A stretch of 15,178 bases of DNA, taken from positions 1 through 15,178 of the forward strand of contig DASZZX010000169.1 in NCBI GenBank assembly GCA_036260415.1, read 5' to 3'. Below are positions 1 through 7,715 of this stretch, piece after piece (position 1 is the first letter of the stretch; each line of letters begins with the position of its first letter). Under the pieces are notes generated by a model that worked only from the letters and a program-made list of their open reading frames with translations, ran no database searches and was not told the origin of the DNA. This DNA is from DASZZX01 sp036260415 (GTDB lineage: Bacteria > Actinomycetota > Nitriliruptoria > Nitriliruptorales > JAHWKO01). Position numbers and translations under genes: made by a program.

Positions 1-16
1 GCCGAGGAGACGAGCG

Positions 17-1543
17 GTGGACACGGGCACCCCCGATCTGGCAGCGCGCCTGCGCGACGTTGCCGATCGAACGCCCGACCGCACCGCGCTGCTGTGGCAG
101 GACCGTCAGGTGACGTACGCCGAGCTCGATCGGCGCGTGGACGCGGCGGCAGGCGGCTTGCAGCGGTTGGGCGCGGGACCCGGCGACCGGGTGGCGCTGA
201 TGCTCGGCAACACCCCGCACTTCGTCGAGGCGTACCTGGGCGCGCTACGTGCCGGGGCCACGGCCGTCCCGGTGAACACCGCTCTCACGGCGCCCGAGGT
301 CGAGCACATCCTCACGGACAGCGGCGCCCGGGTCATGGTCGCCGCCGAGTCCGTCGGTCCGGTGCTCGACCACCTCCCCCGAGCGGCGCTCGAGCATCTG
401 ATCGTGGCGGGAGGCCGCCAGAGGACCGCCGCAGCGCTGACGTCGACCTGGCAGGAGCTGCTCGACCGCGGCGACCCGCTGCGGGAGGCGCAACGCCACC
501 CCGACGAGGTCGCCGTCCTGCTCTACACGTCGGGGACCACCGGCCGTCCGAAAGGTGCGATGCTCACCCGACGCAACCTCGCAGCCAACCAGGACCAGGT
601 GCTGGCGACCCCTCTCGCCGTCCGCACCGACGACGTGGTCCTCACGGTGCTGCCCCTCTTCCACGTCTACGCGCTCAACGTCGGGTTGGGCAGCGTGATC
701 CGGGTCGGTGCCACGCTGGTGCTGACCGAGCGGTTCGATCCGGTCCGGACGCTGGACCTGCTCGACCGACACGGCGTCACGGTCGTGCTGGGCGCCCCAC
801 CCATGTACATCGCCTGGCTGAACACGCCCGGCGTCACCCAGGCAGGCTGGCCGCGGGTGCGTGTCGCCGTCTCCGGGGCGGCCCCACTGTCCGCCGCCGT
901 GCTCGAACGCTTCCGCGACACCGTGGGGATCACCATCTGGGAGGGGTACGGCCTGACGGAGGCCGCCCCGGCCGTCACCAGCACCGCGGTGGCCCGGCTG
1001 GCCAAGCCCGGCAGCGTGGGACGGCCCCTGCCCGGGGTGGAGCTGCGACTGGTCGACGAACAGGGCCGGGACGTCGAGACGGGCGACCCCGGCGAGGTCT
1101 GGGTCCGTGGCCCCAACGTGTTCCCCGGCTACTGGGGGGACGCGGCCGCGACCGAGCAGGCGTTCGCACCGGGCGGGTGGCTGCGGACCGGCGACATCGG
1201 GATCCTCGACGGCGAGGGTGACCTGCGGCTGGTCGACCGCAAGAAGGACCTCATCATCGTGTCGGGTTTCAACGTCTACCCGCGGGAGGTCGAGGAGGCC
1301 CTGCACCGCCATCCCGAGGTCGTCACCGCGGCGGTGGTCGGGATCGACCATCCCTACACCGGTGAGGCCGTGAAGGCCTTCGTGGTCGCGCGGGAGGGTA
1401 GCGACCTCACCGAGGACGAGGTGGTGTCGTGGTGCCGCGGGCGGCTGGCGCGCTTCAAGTGTCCCCAAGCGGTCACGTTCGTCGACGAGCTGCCCGTGAC
1501 CTCCACCGGGAAGGTCCGTCGCGTGCAGCTCCGGAGCACCTGA
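17..1543 (+). CDS. AMP-dependent acyl-CoA synthetase/ligase (long-chain fatty acid CoA ligase type)
   Basis: This 508-residue protein belongs to the ANL adenylating superfamily, which activates a carboxylic acid with ATP to an acyl-AMP and transfers it to CoA. The P-loop-like signature YTSGTTGRPKG lies at residues 170-180, YGLTEA at 311-316, LRTGD at 389-393 and the hinge region DRKKDLIIVSGFN from 407. STGK near the C-terminus gives the catalytic lysine, K499. The full large N-domain and small C-domain are present, at the usual length. The GTG start at 17 has GAGGAGA six bases upstream. The C-domain RKKDLIIVSGFNVYPREVE is typical of FadD-like and medium/long-chain ligases, but the substrate cannot be read from sequence. 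The next gene on the same strand starts within about 45 to 75 bases; cotranscription is possible, though a -10-like hexamer intervenes. Family assignment is secure; the exact acid is unknown. Confidence 0.95.
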   Translation: MDTGTPDLAARLRDVADRTPDRTALLWQDRQVTYAELDRRVDAAAGGLQRLGAGPGDRVALMLGNTPHFVEAYLGALRAGATAVPVNTALTAPEVEHILTDSGARVMVAAESVGPVLDHLPRAALEHLIVAGGRQRTAAALTSTWQELLDRGDPLREAQRHPDEVAVLLYTSGTTGRPKGAMLTRRNLAANQDQVLATPLAVRTDDVVLTVLPLFHVYALNVGLGSVIRVGATLVLTERFDPVRTLDLLDRHGVTVVLGAPPMYIAWLNTPGVTQAGWPRVRVAVSGAAPLSAAVLERFRDTVGITIWEGYGLTEAAPAVTSTAVARLAKPGSVGRPLPGVELRLVDEQGRDVETGDPGEVWVRGPNVFPGYWGDAAATEQAFAPGGWLRTGDIGILDGEGDLRLVDRKKDLIIVSGFNVYPREVEEALHRHPEVVTAAVVGIDHPYTGEAVKAFVVAREGSDLTEDEVVSWCRGRLARFKCPQAVTFVDELPVTSTGKVRRVQLRST

Positions 1544-1553
1544 CGGCGCGCGC

Positions 1554-1580
1554 TACGGTCGCGTCCCGCATCCGGGGAGG
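1554..1580 (+). promoter_or_regulatory. Candidate -10 element and Shine-Dalgarno for the membrane protein gene
   Basis: TACGGT at 1554-1559 fits the actinobacterial TANNNT -10 pattern. A strong Shine-Dalgarno sequence, GGGGAGG, follows at 1574-1580. The Shine-Dalgarno is six bases from a CTG codon at 1587 but 39 bases from the first GTG at 1620, so it bears on the start choice of the next gene. I see no convincing -35 hexamer. Confidence 0.45.
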
Positions 1581-1619
1581 ACGGCACTGGAGCTCTACGT
1601 CGCGGTTGCGGCCGCCGTC

Positions 1620-2438
1620 GTGGCGGCGGTCTTTACCCTGGCCCTGGGGCGTCGGTACGTGGTGCGTGGCCGTGTCAACCCGGCGCTGCTGCATTGGACG
1701 GTCGCCCTGGCCCTGTTCACGGTGGGTGCTGCCGCTCTCGCCTGGGGGGAGGCGGCCGGCTGGAGCTCCGCGTCGTTCCGGGTCTTCTACCTCGCCGGCG
1801 CGGTGCTCACCGTCCCCTGGCTCGCACTCGGCACGGTGGAGTCGGTCCGCCGCGACCGCGTGACCGCGCGCACGCTCGGTGTGACCAGCCTGGTGGTGGC
1901 GGCGCTGGCCGGCACGCTCGCCGCCGCCGTCGACCAGCCGGTCCGGTTCCTGGTGGCCGTGGGTCTGGCCGGGCTGTGGGGTCTGCTCCTGCTCACGGCC
2001 GACGGTCCCGCCATGCGCGCCGGCTCCGCCGTGCTCGTGGGCACGTTCACGGCGATGGCGATCGCGCTCGTCACCGTGGCGACGCTGCGGGGTGAGGTGC
2101 CGGCTGATCGGCTGCCGGAGGGCAGCGAGCTGTTTCCACCCGTCGTGCGCGGCTTCAGCTTCGCGGGCAACGCCTACGGCTCGGTGCTGGTCATCGTGGG
2201 CGCGGTCACCAGCGCGATCCGCCTGCGGGGCCGCGGGACCCCCCACCTGCTGGCCGGGAACCTCCTGATCGCCGCCGGGGTGACGACCGCGGCCCTGGGT
2301 GGGCTGTTCGCGTTCGCCGGTGACACCGGCGGGCACGCGATCGCCTTCGCGGTAGGCGTCACGCTGATGTACGCCGGTTTCGTGCGGACCACCCGCTCTC
2401 CGCGGGTCGCGAGCGGGCCGATCGAGCGGCCGCGGTGA
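1620..2438 (+). CDS. Conserved actinobacterial multi-pass membrane protein of unknown function (true start probably CTG 1587)
   Basis: From the first conventional start, GTG 1620, the product has 272 residues; I judge the real start to be CTG at 1587 (283 residues). The GTG start has no ribosome binding site and cuts into the first hydrophobic helix. CTG 1587 has GGGGAGG at ideal spacing and restores a full helix (ELYVAVAAAVVAAVFTLALG). About eight to nine transmembrane segments follow. Recognisable stretches are LHWTVALALF, FRVFYLAGAVLTVPWLALGT and a Gly-rich GNAYGSVLVIVGAV before the last two helices. The 'RVFYLxGAxLxVPWLALG' stretch resembles a membrane family I have seen as uncharacterised in other actinobacteria. 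No catalytic or metal-ligand motif is evident. It sits 31 bases upstream of a glutaredoxin-like gene and then rex-hemACD, so a redox or haem-related membrane role is possible, but this is inference from position only. Confidence 0.85.
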   Translation: MAAVFTLALGRRYVVRGRVNPALLHWTVALALFTVGAAALAWGEAAGWSSASFRVFYLAGAVLTVPWLALGTVESVRRDRVTARTLGVTSLVVAALAGTLAAAVDQPVRFLVAVGLAGLWGLLLLTADGPAMRAGSAVLVGTFTAMAIALVTVATLRGEVPADRLPEGSELFPPVVRGFSFAGNAYGSVLVIVGAVTSAIRLRGRGTPHLLAGNLLIAAGVTTAALGGLFAFAGDTGGHAIAFAVGVTLMYAGFVRTTRSPRVASGPIERPR

Positions 2439-2469
2439 GACCTCTGGCGAGAGGCCGAAGGCGCTGATC

Positions 2470-2745
2470 ATGGGCACCCGCCGCGGTCGCCGCCCGGTCA
2501 CGGTCGACGTGTACACGCGTGAGGGCTGCGGGCTGTGTGCCCGGGCAGAGCGGCTGGTCGCCGCCGAGGCCGGTGGAGCGTCGGTGCGCTTGATCGACAT
2601 CGACGAGGACGACGAGCTGCTGGCCCGCTACCACGTGCGCGTCCCAGTGGTGGTGGTCGACGGGCGGGAGATCGCCGAGGGGCACGTGCGGCCGGGCGTG
2701 GTCCGGCGGGCGGTGCGGCGGTCCCGCCGCGGTCGGGAGCTGTGA
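2470..2745 (+). CDS. Glutaredoxin-like thioredoxin-fold protein (DUF836/glutaredoxin family)
   Basis: This is a 91-residue protein with a compact thioredoxin fold. The beta strand VTVDVYTREGC leads into a redox-active CxxC motif, C20-G-L-C23. A second strand (SVRLIDIDEDDELLARY) follows, then the cis-proline region RVPVVVVDG with P59, and a final Gly-rich turn before the last helix. It is likely a small cytoplasmic thiol-disulfide oxidoreductase. The helix after CxxC and the acidic DIDEDDELLARYHVRVPV stretch match the short glutaredoxin-like family often found beside rex in actinomycetes. The start is ATG 2470 with GAAGG eight bases upstream. Its TGA stop shares one base with the rex start (TGATG), so the two genes are very probably translationally coupled. 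The C-terminal tail is rich in arginine (RRAVRRSRRGREL), which is unusual for the fold. Confidence 0.88.
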   Translation: MGTRRGRRPVTVDVYTREGCGLCARAERLVAAEAGGASVRLIDIDEDDELLARYHVRVPVVVVDGREIAEGHVRPGVVRRAVRRSRRGREL

Positions 2746-3446
2746 TGGGGGACCGGCGCATCCCCGAGGCCACGGTCGCGCGGCTGCCCGAGTACCTCAC
2801 CGCGCTGGTGGAGCTGGCGGCGTCAGGGGTGGCGACCGTCGCCAGCGAGGGGCTGGCGCAGGCGATGGGTGTCACGTCGTCACAGGTGCGCAAGGACCTG
2901 TCGTTCCTCGGGACCTACGGGACCCGCGGGGTGGGCTACGCGGTGGAGGAGCTGCTGCACCACATCTCGGGGCTGCTGGGGCTCAACCGTGAGTGGAGCG
3001 CGGTGCTGGTGGGCGTCGGCAACCTCGGGCGGGCCCTGGCCAGCTACGGCGGGCTGGCGCAGCGCGGCTTCCGGCTGGCTGCCCTGGTGGACGCCGACCC
3101 TGCCAAGGCAGGCACGCGCGTGTCCGGCGTGGAGGTCGAGGCCCTCGAGGAGCTGCCCCGCATCGTGGCGCGGGAGCGTGCGACGATCGCGATCGTGACC
3201 GTGCCCGCGGAAGCCGCGCAGGACGTGGCCGATCGGCTGGTCGACGCGGGGATCACCTCGGTCCTCAACTTCGCGCCCGTGCACCTCAGCGTCCCCCCGC
3301 ACGTCCGGGTCCGGAAGGTCGACCTGGCCACGGAGCTGCTGATCCTCGCGTACTACGAGAACGCCCGGTCACGTGGGGAACCGCACGACGCCCCCGCCGG
3401 TGTGGCCGAACACGCGCGTCCCGTCGCGGGCTCCGACGCGTCCTGA
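2745..3446 (+). CDS. rex: Redox-sensing transcriptional repressor Rex
   Basis: Rex (233 residues) is a homodimeric repressor that binds DNA when the NADH/NAD+ ratio is low and releases it when NADH binds. The N-terminal winged helix covers about residues 5-75 and carries the hallmark VTSSQVRKDLSFLGTYGTRG. The C-terminal Rossmann domain starts at VLVGVGNLGRAL with GxGxxG at residues 90-95, followed by LVDADPAKAG, and ends in the domain-swapped helix (ATELLILAYYENARS). The start is ATG 2745, with GGGAG five bases ahead and a one-base overlap with the glutaredoxin-like gene. The frame stays open upstream, but that part is only a shadow of the glutaredoxin-like gene. In Streptomyces coelicolor rex lies in a rex-hemACD operon, the same arrangement as here, and autoregulates it; I found no matching palindromic Rex operator in this window. 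Confidence 0.97.
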   Translation: MGDRRIPEATVARLPEYLTALVELAASGVATVASEGLAQAMGVTSSQVRKDLSFLGTYGTRGVGYAVEELLHHISGLLGLNREWSAVLVGVGNLGRALASYGGLAQRGFRLAALVDADPAKAGTRVSGVEVEALEELPRIVARERATIAIVTVPAEAAQDVADRLVDAGITSVLNFAPVHLSVPPHVRVRKVDLATELLILAYYENARSRGEPHDAPAGVAEHARPVAGSDAS

Positions 3447-3543
3447 GCAGGCTCCCGTCCGGTGCGCGGGGCTCTGCGGTTGGACAGCAGCGTCCGGGCG
3501 CGGCACGCTGCGCATGACGCCGTCCCCCGAGTGCGACCACCGC

Positions 3544-4809
3544 ATGTCCCTCCTCGTCCTCGGCATGAACCACCGCAGCGCCGACGTGGCCGTGCTCGAG
3601 CGGGTCGCCGTGCCGGTCGATGAGCTGGGCAAGGCCCTGCGTGCACTGAGCTCGCTCGAACACGTCGTCGAGGCGGCGGTGCTCTCCACCTGCAACCGGG
3701 TCGAGGTGTACGCCTACGTCAGCCGCTTCCACGCCGGCCTGGACGAGCTGGTCGGCTGGTTCGGCTCACGCTCCACGGGTGCGTCGCAGCCCCCGGAGTC
3801 GGCCCACTACGCCTACTACGACGACCGCGCCGCTGCGCACCTGTTCTCGGTGGCGTCCGGGATCGATTCCCTGGTCGTCGGGGAGCGGCAGATCGCCCTG
3901 CAGGTCAAGCAGGCGGCCATGGCGGCGCGCGCCGAGAACGCCAGCCGACGCGTCCTGCAGCGGCTGTTCGACCACGCTCTGTACGCGTCACGCCGGGTGC
4001 GGAGCGAGACCGACATCGCGCGCGGCGCGTCCTCCATGGTGGACCTGGGACTCGACGCCGCCGCGGAGGCCATCGGGGGCTCCCTCGCCGGGAGGACCGT
4101 CCTGATCGTGGGCGCCGGCAAGCTGGGCGGTCTGTCGGGCGGTCGCCTGCGGGCCGAGCGGGTGGGTCGCGTCCTGGTGCGCAACCGCACCCCCGACAAG
4201 GCGCAGCGCCTCGCCGCCCGGGTCGAAGGCGAGACGGTGGGCGACGGTGGGCTGCGGGCGGCCGTCGCCGCCGCCGACGTCGTGGTGTGCTGCGCCAGCG
4301 CGTCCTCGCTGGTGCTGGACGCGGAGCTGGTGGTCGACGCGCTGCGCGGGCGCGAGCCCTTGCGACCGCTGGTCCTGCTCGACCTCGCCATGCCGCGCAA
4401 CGTGGACCCCGCCTGCGCTGCCCTCGACGGGGTCACGACCATCGATCTCGACGACATCCGCGGCGCCGTCGGGACCACGGTCGCCGGGGCGGCGATGGAC
4501 GCGGCGCGCGCGGTCGTGGAGGAGGAGGCGGCCCGCTTCCACTCCTGGTTGCAGGCGGTCCGCGTCGACCCCACCATCCGGGCGCTGCGCAACCGGGCAG
4601 AGGCCGTCCGCAGCGCCGAGCTGGGACGTCTGGCGAACCGCCTGTCCGCCCTCGACGACCGCCAGCGCGAAGCGGTGGAGGCGCTCACGCGAGGGATCGT
4701 GAACACGCTCCTGCACGACCCCACCGTGCGGCTAAAGGCCCTGGCCGACGGGGGCGGTGCGGAGCACTACGCCATGGCCCTGCGCGAGCTATTCGACCTG
4801 GACGAGTAG
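3544..4809 (+). CDS. hemA: Glutamyl-tRNA reductase
   Basis: HemA (421 residues) reduces glutamyl-tRNA(Glu) with NADPH to glutamate-1-semialdehyde, the first committed step of the C5 pathway. The N-terminal catalytic domain contains GMNHRSA and the catalytic cysteine C50 in LSTCNRVEVY, then SLVVGERQI. The NADPH domain begins at VLIVGAGKLG (G190-A-G-K-L-G195), followed by VRNRT. The helical dimerisation domain lies at the C-terminus (PTIRALRNRAEAVR... LLHDPTVRLKAL). I chose ATG 3544 because MSLLVLGMNHRS is the standard family N-terminus; ATG 3514, ten codons upstream in frame, is possible, and neither has a good Shine-Dalgarno. It is 97 bases after rex and seven bases before hemC. The product is expected to be channelled to HemL, whose gene is at the right edge of this window. 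Confidence 0.97.
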   Translation: MSLLVLGMNHRSADVAVLERVAVPVDELGKALRALSSLEHVVEAAVLSTCNRVEVYAYVSRFHAGLDELVGWFGSRSTGASQPPESAHYAYYDDRAAAHLFSVASGIDSLVVGERQIALQVKQAAMAARAENASRRVLQRLFDHALYASRRVRSETDIARGASSMVDLGLDAAAEAIGGSLAGRTVLIVGAGKLGGLSGGRLRAERVGRVLVRNRTPDKAQRLAARVEGETVGDGGLRAAVAAADVVVCCASASSLVLDAELVVDALRGREPLRPLVLLDLAMPRNVDPACAALDGVTTIDLDDIRGAVGTTVAGAAMDAARAVVEEEAARFHSWLQAVRVDPTIRALRNRAEAVRSAELGRLANRLSALDDRQREAVEALTRGIVNTLLHDPTVRLKALADGGGAEHYAMALRELFDLDE

Positions 4810-4816
4810 GCCCCCG

Positions 4817-5776
4817 GTGAGCCGTCTCTGGCGCATCGCGTCGCGCCGCAGCACGCTGGCTCGCGCCCAGGCCACCCAGGTCGCCGAGGCACTCGCGGCC
4901 GCGACCGGGGACCGGTGCGTGCTGCTGGCGTTGTCCACGACCGGAGACGACCATCCCGACCGCGCCGTCGAGGCGTTCGACGCCAAGGGCTTGTTCGTGG
5001 ACGGCGTCCGGCAGGCCGTCCTCGACGGTCGCGCCGAACTGGCGGTCCACTCGCACAAGGACCTGCCCACCGAGCGGTGCCGCGGCCTGCTGATCGGTGC
5101 GGTGCCGCGGCGCGAGGACCCGCGTGACGCCCTCGTCACCCGCGACGGGGCGCGGCTGGCCACCCTCCGTCGGGGCGCCACCATCGGCACCTCCAGCGCC
5201 CGCCGGCGCGCCCAGCTGCGCCACACCCGGCGGGACGTCGCGGTGCAGCCGCTGCGTGGCAACCTCGACACGCGGCTGCGCCGGGTCGCCGACGGCAGCC
5301 TCGACGCGGTGGTGGTCGCCCTCGCCGGGCTGGCCAGGAGCGGCCCGATCGGACTCGACCTGCGTGCCGTCGCCCTCGAGCACGGCGAGTGCCTGCACGC
5401 CGCGGCGCAGGGCGCGCTCGCGGTCGAGTGCCGCGACGACGACCCCGACACCATCGCCGCGCTGAGGATGCTGGACGACCCCACCACCCGGACCGTCGTC
5501 CGCGCCGAGCGGGCGCTCCTGAGGCGACTGCAGGGCGGGTGCACCGCACCGGTGGGCGCGCACGGCACGATCACCTCCGACGGGCAGATGGAGCTGCTGG
5601 GGATGCTGGCCGCCCCCTCCGGCACCCAGCTCCTGCGCGCCAGCCACCGGGCGGCCGCGACCGAGCCGGAGCTGGTGGGTCGCACGCTCGCCGACAGGCT
5701 CCTGCAGCAGGGTGGCGACCGCATCGTCGAGGAGCTGCGCGCAGGCGCCCCCGCCGTGCCAATGGGTGGTCCGTGA
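4817..5776 (+). CDS. hemC: Hydroxymethylbilane synthase (porphobilinogen deaminase)
   Basis: HemC (319 residues) joins four porphobilinogen molecules into hydroxymethylbilane using a covalently attached dipyrromethane cofactor. The sequence shows the N-terminal RIASRRSTLARAQA, the catalytic aspartate D82 in HSHKDLPTE, the Arg-rich cofactor-binding stretch GTSSARRRAQLR, then LRGNLDTRL, and the cofactor cysteine C242 in LQGGCTAPVGA. HSHKDLPT differs from the commoner HSLKDLPT only at a non-catalytic position. The GTG start at 4817 lies seven bases after hemA, with GTAGG six bases upstream; the frame is open further upstream but family alignment supports this start. The stop overlaps the hemD start as GTGA, indicating translational coupling. 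All three typical domains are complete. Confidence 0.97.
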   Translation: MSRLWRIASRRSTLARAQATQVAEALAAATGDRCVLLALSTTGDDHPDRAVEAFDAKGLFVDGVRQAVLDGRAELAVHSHKDLPTERCRGLLIGAVPRREDPRDALVTRDGARLATLRRGATIGTSSARRRAQLRHTRRDVAVQPLRGNLDTRLRRVADGSLDAVVVALAGLARSGPIGLDLRAVALEHGECLHAAAQGALAVECRDDDPDTIAALRMLDDPTTRTVVRAERALLRRLQGGCTAPVGAHGTITSDGQMELLGMLAAPSGTQLLRASHRAAATEPELVGRTLADRLLQQGGDRIVEELRAGAPAVPMGGP

Positions 5777-6558
5777 GCCGGGCCTCGCACACCGCCGAGC
5801 AGCCGCTCGCCGGTGTGCGCGTGCTGATCGCCAGGGCGTCCGACCAGGCGGCCGCCCTGGCGGATCGGATCCGGGCGCTCGGCGGCGAGCCGGTCGAGGC
5901 CCCGACGATCCAGATCGTCGCCGGCGACCGCTCGGCGCTGCGCCGGGCCGTGCGCGAGCTGGCGGACGGTCGGTTCATTGCGGTGGCGTTCACGTCCGCC
6001 AACGGTGTCGCCGCCGTGGCGCAGGAGCTCGCCGAAGAAGGACTCGACCCGCGGATGCTGGCAGGGACCACGGTCGCCGCCGTAGGTCCGGGGACCGCGC
6101 GGGCGCTGCACGAGCGGCTGGGCGTGCGCCCCGACCTGATGCCCGAGCGTGCCACCACGGCGGCGCTGGGAGCCTGTTTCCCGCCCGGTGCGGGACGCGT
6201 GCTGCTGCCGCGCGCGGACCTCGCCTCGGCGCAGCTGCCCGGCCTGCTGCGCGCGCGCGGCTACGAGCCGGTCATCGTGGACGCGTACGCGACCACGCTG
6301 CCGGCCCGGTTGCCCCCCGGAGTGGCCGACCAGCTCGCGGCCGGGATGGTGGACCTGCTGGCGTTCACGTCGTCGTCCACGGTGCGCAACTTCCTCCGGC
6401 TGGTCGGTGACCGGCCGTGGTCGGGGCGGATCGTGTCGATCGGGCCCGTGACCACCGCGACGTGCCGCCAGCTGGGGCTCGAGGTCGCGGTGGAGGCAGG
6501 CCGTCACGACCTCGACGGGCTGGTCGCGGCGCTCGTCCGCGCCGTCCGGCCAACGTGA
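5773..6558 (+). CDS. hemD: Uroporphyrinogen-III synthase
   Basis: HemD (261 residues) inverts the D ring of hydroxymethylbilane and closes it to uroporphyrinogen III, the branch point between haem, sirohaem and corrinoids. The family diverges strongly in sequence, but the two-lobed pattern is clear: VRVLIARASDQAAALADRI near the N-terminus, FTSANGV at residues 73-79, VAAVGPGTARAL, FTSSSTVRNF from residue 198 and SIGPVTTATCRQLG from 222. The GTG start at 5773 overlaps the hemC stop by four bases. Unlike Streptomyces and many other actinomycetes, the gene is not fused to an N-terminal uroporphyrinogen methyltransferase (CobA/SirA) domain. It appears to end the tight rex-hemACD block, since 165 bases without a gene follow. 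Confidence 0.94.
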   Translation: MSRASHTAEQPLAGVRVLIARASDQAAALADRIRALGGEPVEAPTIQIVAGDRSALRRAVRELADGRFIAVAFTSANGVAAVAQELAEEGLDPRMLAGTTVAAVGPGTARALHERLGVRPDLMPERATTAALGACFPPGAGRVLLPRADLASAQLPGLLRARGYEPVIVDAYATTLPARLPPGVADQLAAGMVDLLAFTSSSTVRNFLRLVGDRPWSGRIVSIGPVTTATCRQLGLEVAVEAGRHDLDGLVAALVRAVRPT

Positions 6559-6663
6559 CCCGCACGGCTGGGGCCTGACCGATCCAGGCCGGACGGCTGA
6601 CGCCGAGCGGACGACCCGCGCACGCCCCGACCGGTCGACCGCCGACGCTGGCAGCGCGGAGGT

Positions 6664-6678
6664 CGGAAGGTCCTTCCG
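6664..6678. promoter_or_regulatory. Perfect 7-base dyad between hemD and the YihY gene
   Basis: CGGAAGG-T-CCTTCCG is a perfect inverted repeat centred on one base. It lies about 106 bases after hemD and 38 bases before a TANNNT element. With a one-base centre it is a better fit to a protein-binding operator than to a hairpin, although a five-base stem with a five-base loop is also possible. No T run follows, so I do not call it a terminator. The cognate regulator is unknown. Confidence 0.35.
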
Positions 6679-6715
6679 GCCACTGGCGGATGCCGGCGCA
6701 GCGGTGGACGCTCCT

Positions 6716-6721
6716 TACGCT
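6716..6721 (+). promoter_or_regulatory. Candidate -10 hexamer (TACGCT) for the YihY gene
   Basis: TACGCT matches TANNNT. A start site about seven bases downstream would fall inside the first few codons of the GTG 6724 reading. If this promoter is real, it favours the in-frame GTG at 6754 as the translation start. No clear -35 is visible. Confidence 0.3.
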
Positions 6722-6723
6722 CG

Positions 6724-7686
6724 GTGGTCGACCGCACGCCGATCGGGTGGTCCGTGGGCCTGAAGGACAAGCTGCGCGGGACACCGGTGCTGGGAACGGC
6801 CCTCACCGTCCACGAGCGTTACACCGAGGACCTCGGCAACCACCTCGCGGCCAGCATCGCCTTCTTCACGGTGCTCTCGATCTTCCCGCTGATGCTGCTC
6901 GGCCTGTCGGTGGCCGGGTACGTGCTCGCCGACGACCCCACCGCGCAGGAGGCCTTCCTCATGCGCATGGCCCGTGGCGTGCCCGGGCTGCGCGCGGCGC
7001 TGGGCGACACCCTCGAGGCCACCCTCGACACGATCGTCGACAACCGCGGGGTCGCCGGCGCGGTGGGTCTGCTCGGGGTGCTGTTCGCCGGGCTGCGGGT
7101 GATCGACGGCGCCAAGGACGCCACCTCCGTCGTCTACCGCTCCGAGAACCGCGCCAACCCGCTGGTGAAGAAACTGGAATCGCTCTTCGCGCTGATCGTG
7201 CTGGGCCTGCTGTTCGTCGCCGGCGCCTTCGCCAGCGGCGCAGTCGGACTCGCCGGCGATGCCGCCACCTCGATCGGGATCCCCCCCGAGGTCACCGGCG
7301 TGGTCAGGTTGACCGCCCCCCTGGTGGGCTTCGCGCTCGACCTCGCCTTCTTCGTCCTGGCCTACCGGTTGCTGTCCGCCGGGGCGGGGCCACCATGGCG
7401 TGACCTCTGGGCGGGCGCGGCGCTCGCGGCGGTGGGGTGGGGCGCCCTCAAGACGTTCGGCGCGGCCTACGTGGGGTCCCAGGCCGCCCAGTGGAACGGC
7501 CTGTACGGGGCGCTCGGCGGCGTGATCGCCCTGATGCTGCTGCTGTTCCTCGCCGGACGGATCTACGTGTACGGGGCGGAGTTGAACGCGGTGCGCCGCG
7601 AGCGCCGCACCGACCACGGCACGGTCGGCCACGAGCCCGCCGTGGAGGAGCCGCCGGACCTGTCCCCCTGGCAGCGCGCCGGCTGA
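6724..7686 (+). CDS. YihY/BrkB (UPF0761) family inner membrane protein
   Basis: This 320-residue polytopic membrane protein has the features of the YihY/BrkB family. The N-terminal amphipathic stretch ends in LGNHLAASIAFFTVLSIFPL, which opens the first membrane segment (about residues 41-67). Further segments lie at about 110-128, 152-176, 195-217, 229-252 and 261-285. The last contains YGALGGVIALMLLLFLAGRI followed by the conserved YVYGAELNAVRRER. The family was once labelled ribonuclease BN; that activity belongs to another gene, and the true function is unsettled (transport or envelope roles have been suggested). The start is uncertain: GTG 6724 gives the full length but lacks a Shine-Dalgarno, while GTG 6754 (310 residues) suits the TACGCT element better. 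It follows hemD on the same strand but has its own putative promoter. Confidence 0.92.
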   Translation: MVDRTPIGWSVGLKDKLRGTPVLGTALTVHERYTEDLGNHLAASIAFFTVLSIFPLMLLGLSVAGYVLADDPTAQEAFLMRMARGVPGLRAALGDTLEATLDTIVDNRGVAGAVGLLGVLFAGLRVIDGAKDATSVVYRSENRANPLVKKLESLFALIVLGLLFVAGAFASGAVGLAGDAATSIGIPPEVTGVVRLTAPLVGFALDLAFFVLAYRLLSAGAGPPWRDLWAGAALAAVGWGALKTFGAAYVGSQAAQWNGLYGALGGVIALMLLLFLAGRIYVYGAELNAVRRERRTDHGTVGHEPAVEEPPDLSPWQRAG

Positions 7687-7715
7687 AGGGCGCGCCACCG
7701 CACCTCCCGCTGGCA

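Noticed and set aside
245..1468. Long minus-strand open frame over the acyl-CoA ligase
   Set aside because: It is the antisense shadow of a gene with intact family motifs; the translated sequence is low in hydrophobic core residues and matches nothing recognisable.
2441..2454. CCTCT-GGCG-AGAGG hairpin before the glutaredoxin-like gene
   Set aside because: The stem is only five bases in a 31-base gap within a likely operon and has no T run, so it is weak evidence for a terminator or regulator.
1544..3543. Rex operator (TGTGAAC-N3-TTCACA type) near rex or hemA
   Set aside because: I looked through the gaps before the membrane protein, glutaredoxin-like, rex and hemA genes and found no matching inverted repeat. 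Autoregulation may act upstream of this window or through a diverged site.
3480..3543. Promoter for hemA starting with TTGGAC at 3480
   Set aside because: The -35-like hexamer has no acceptable -10 partner at the right distance, so I do not list it as a feature.
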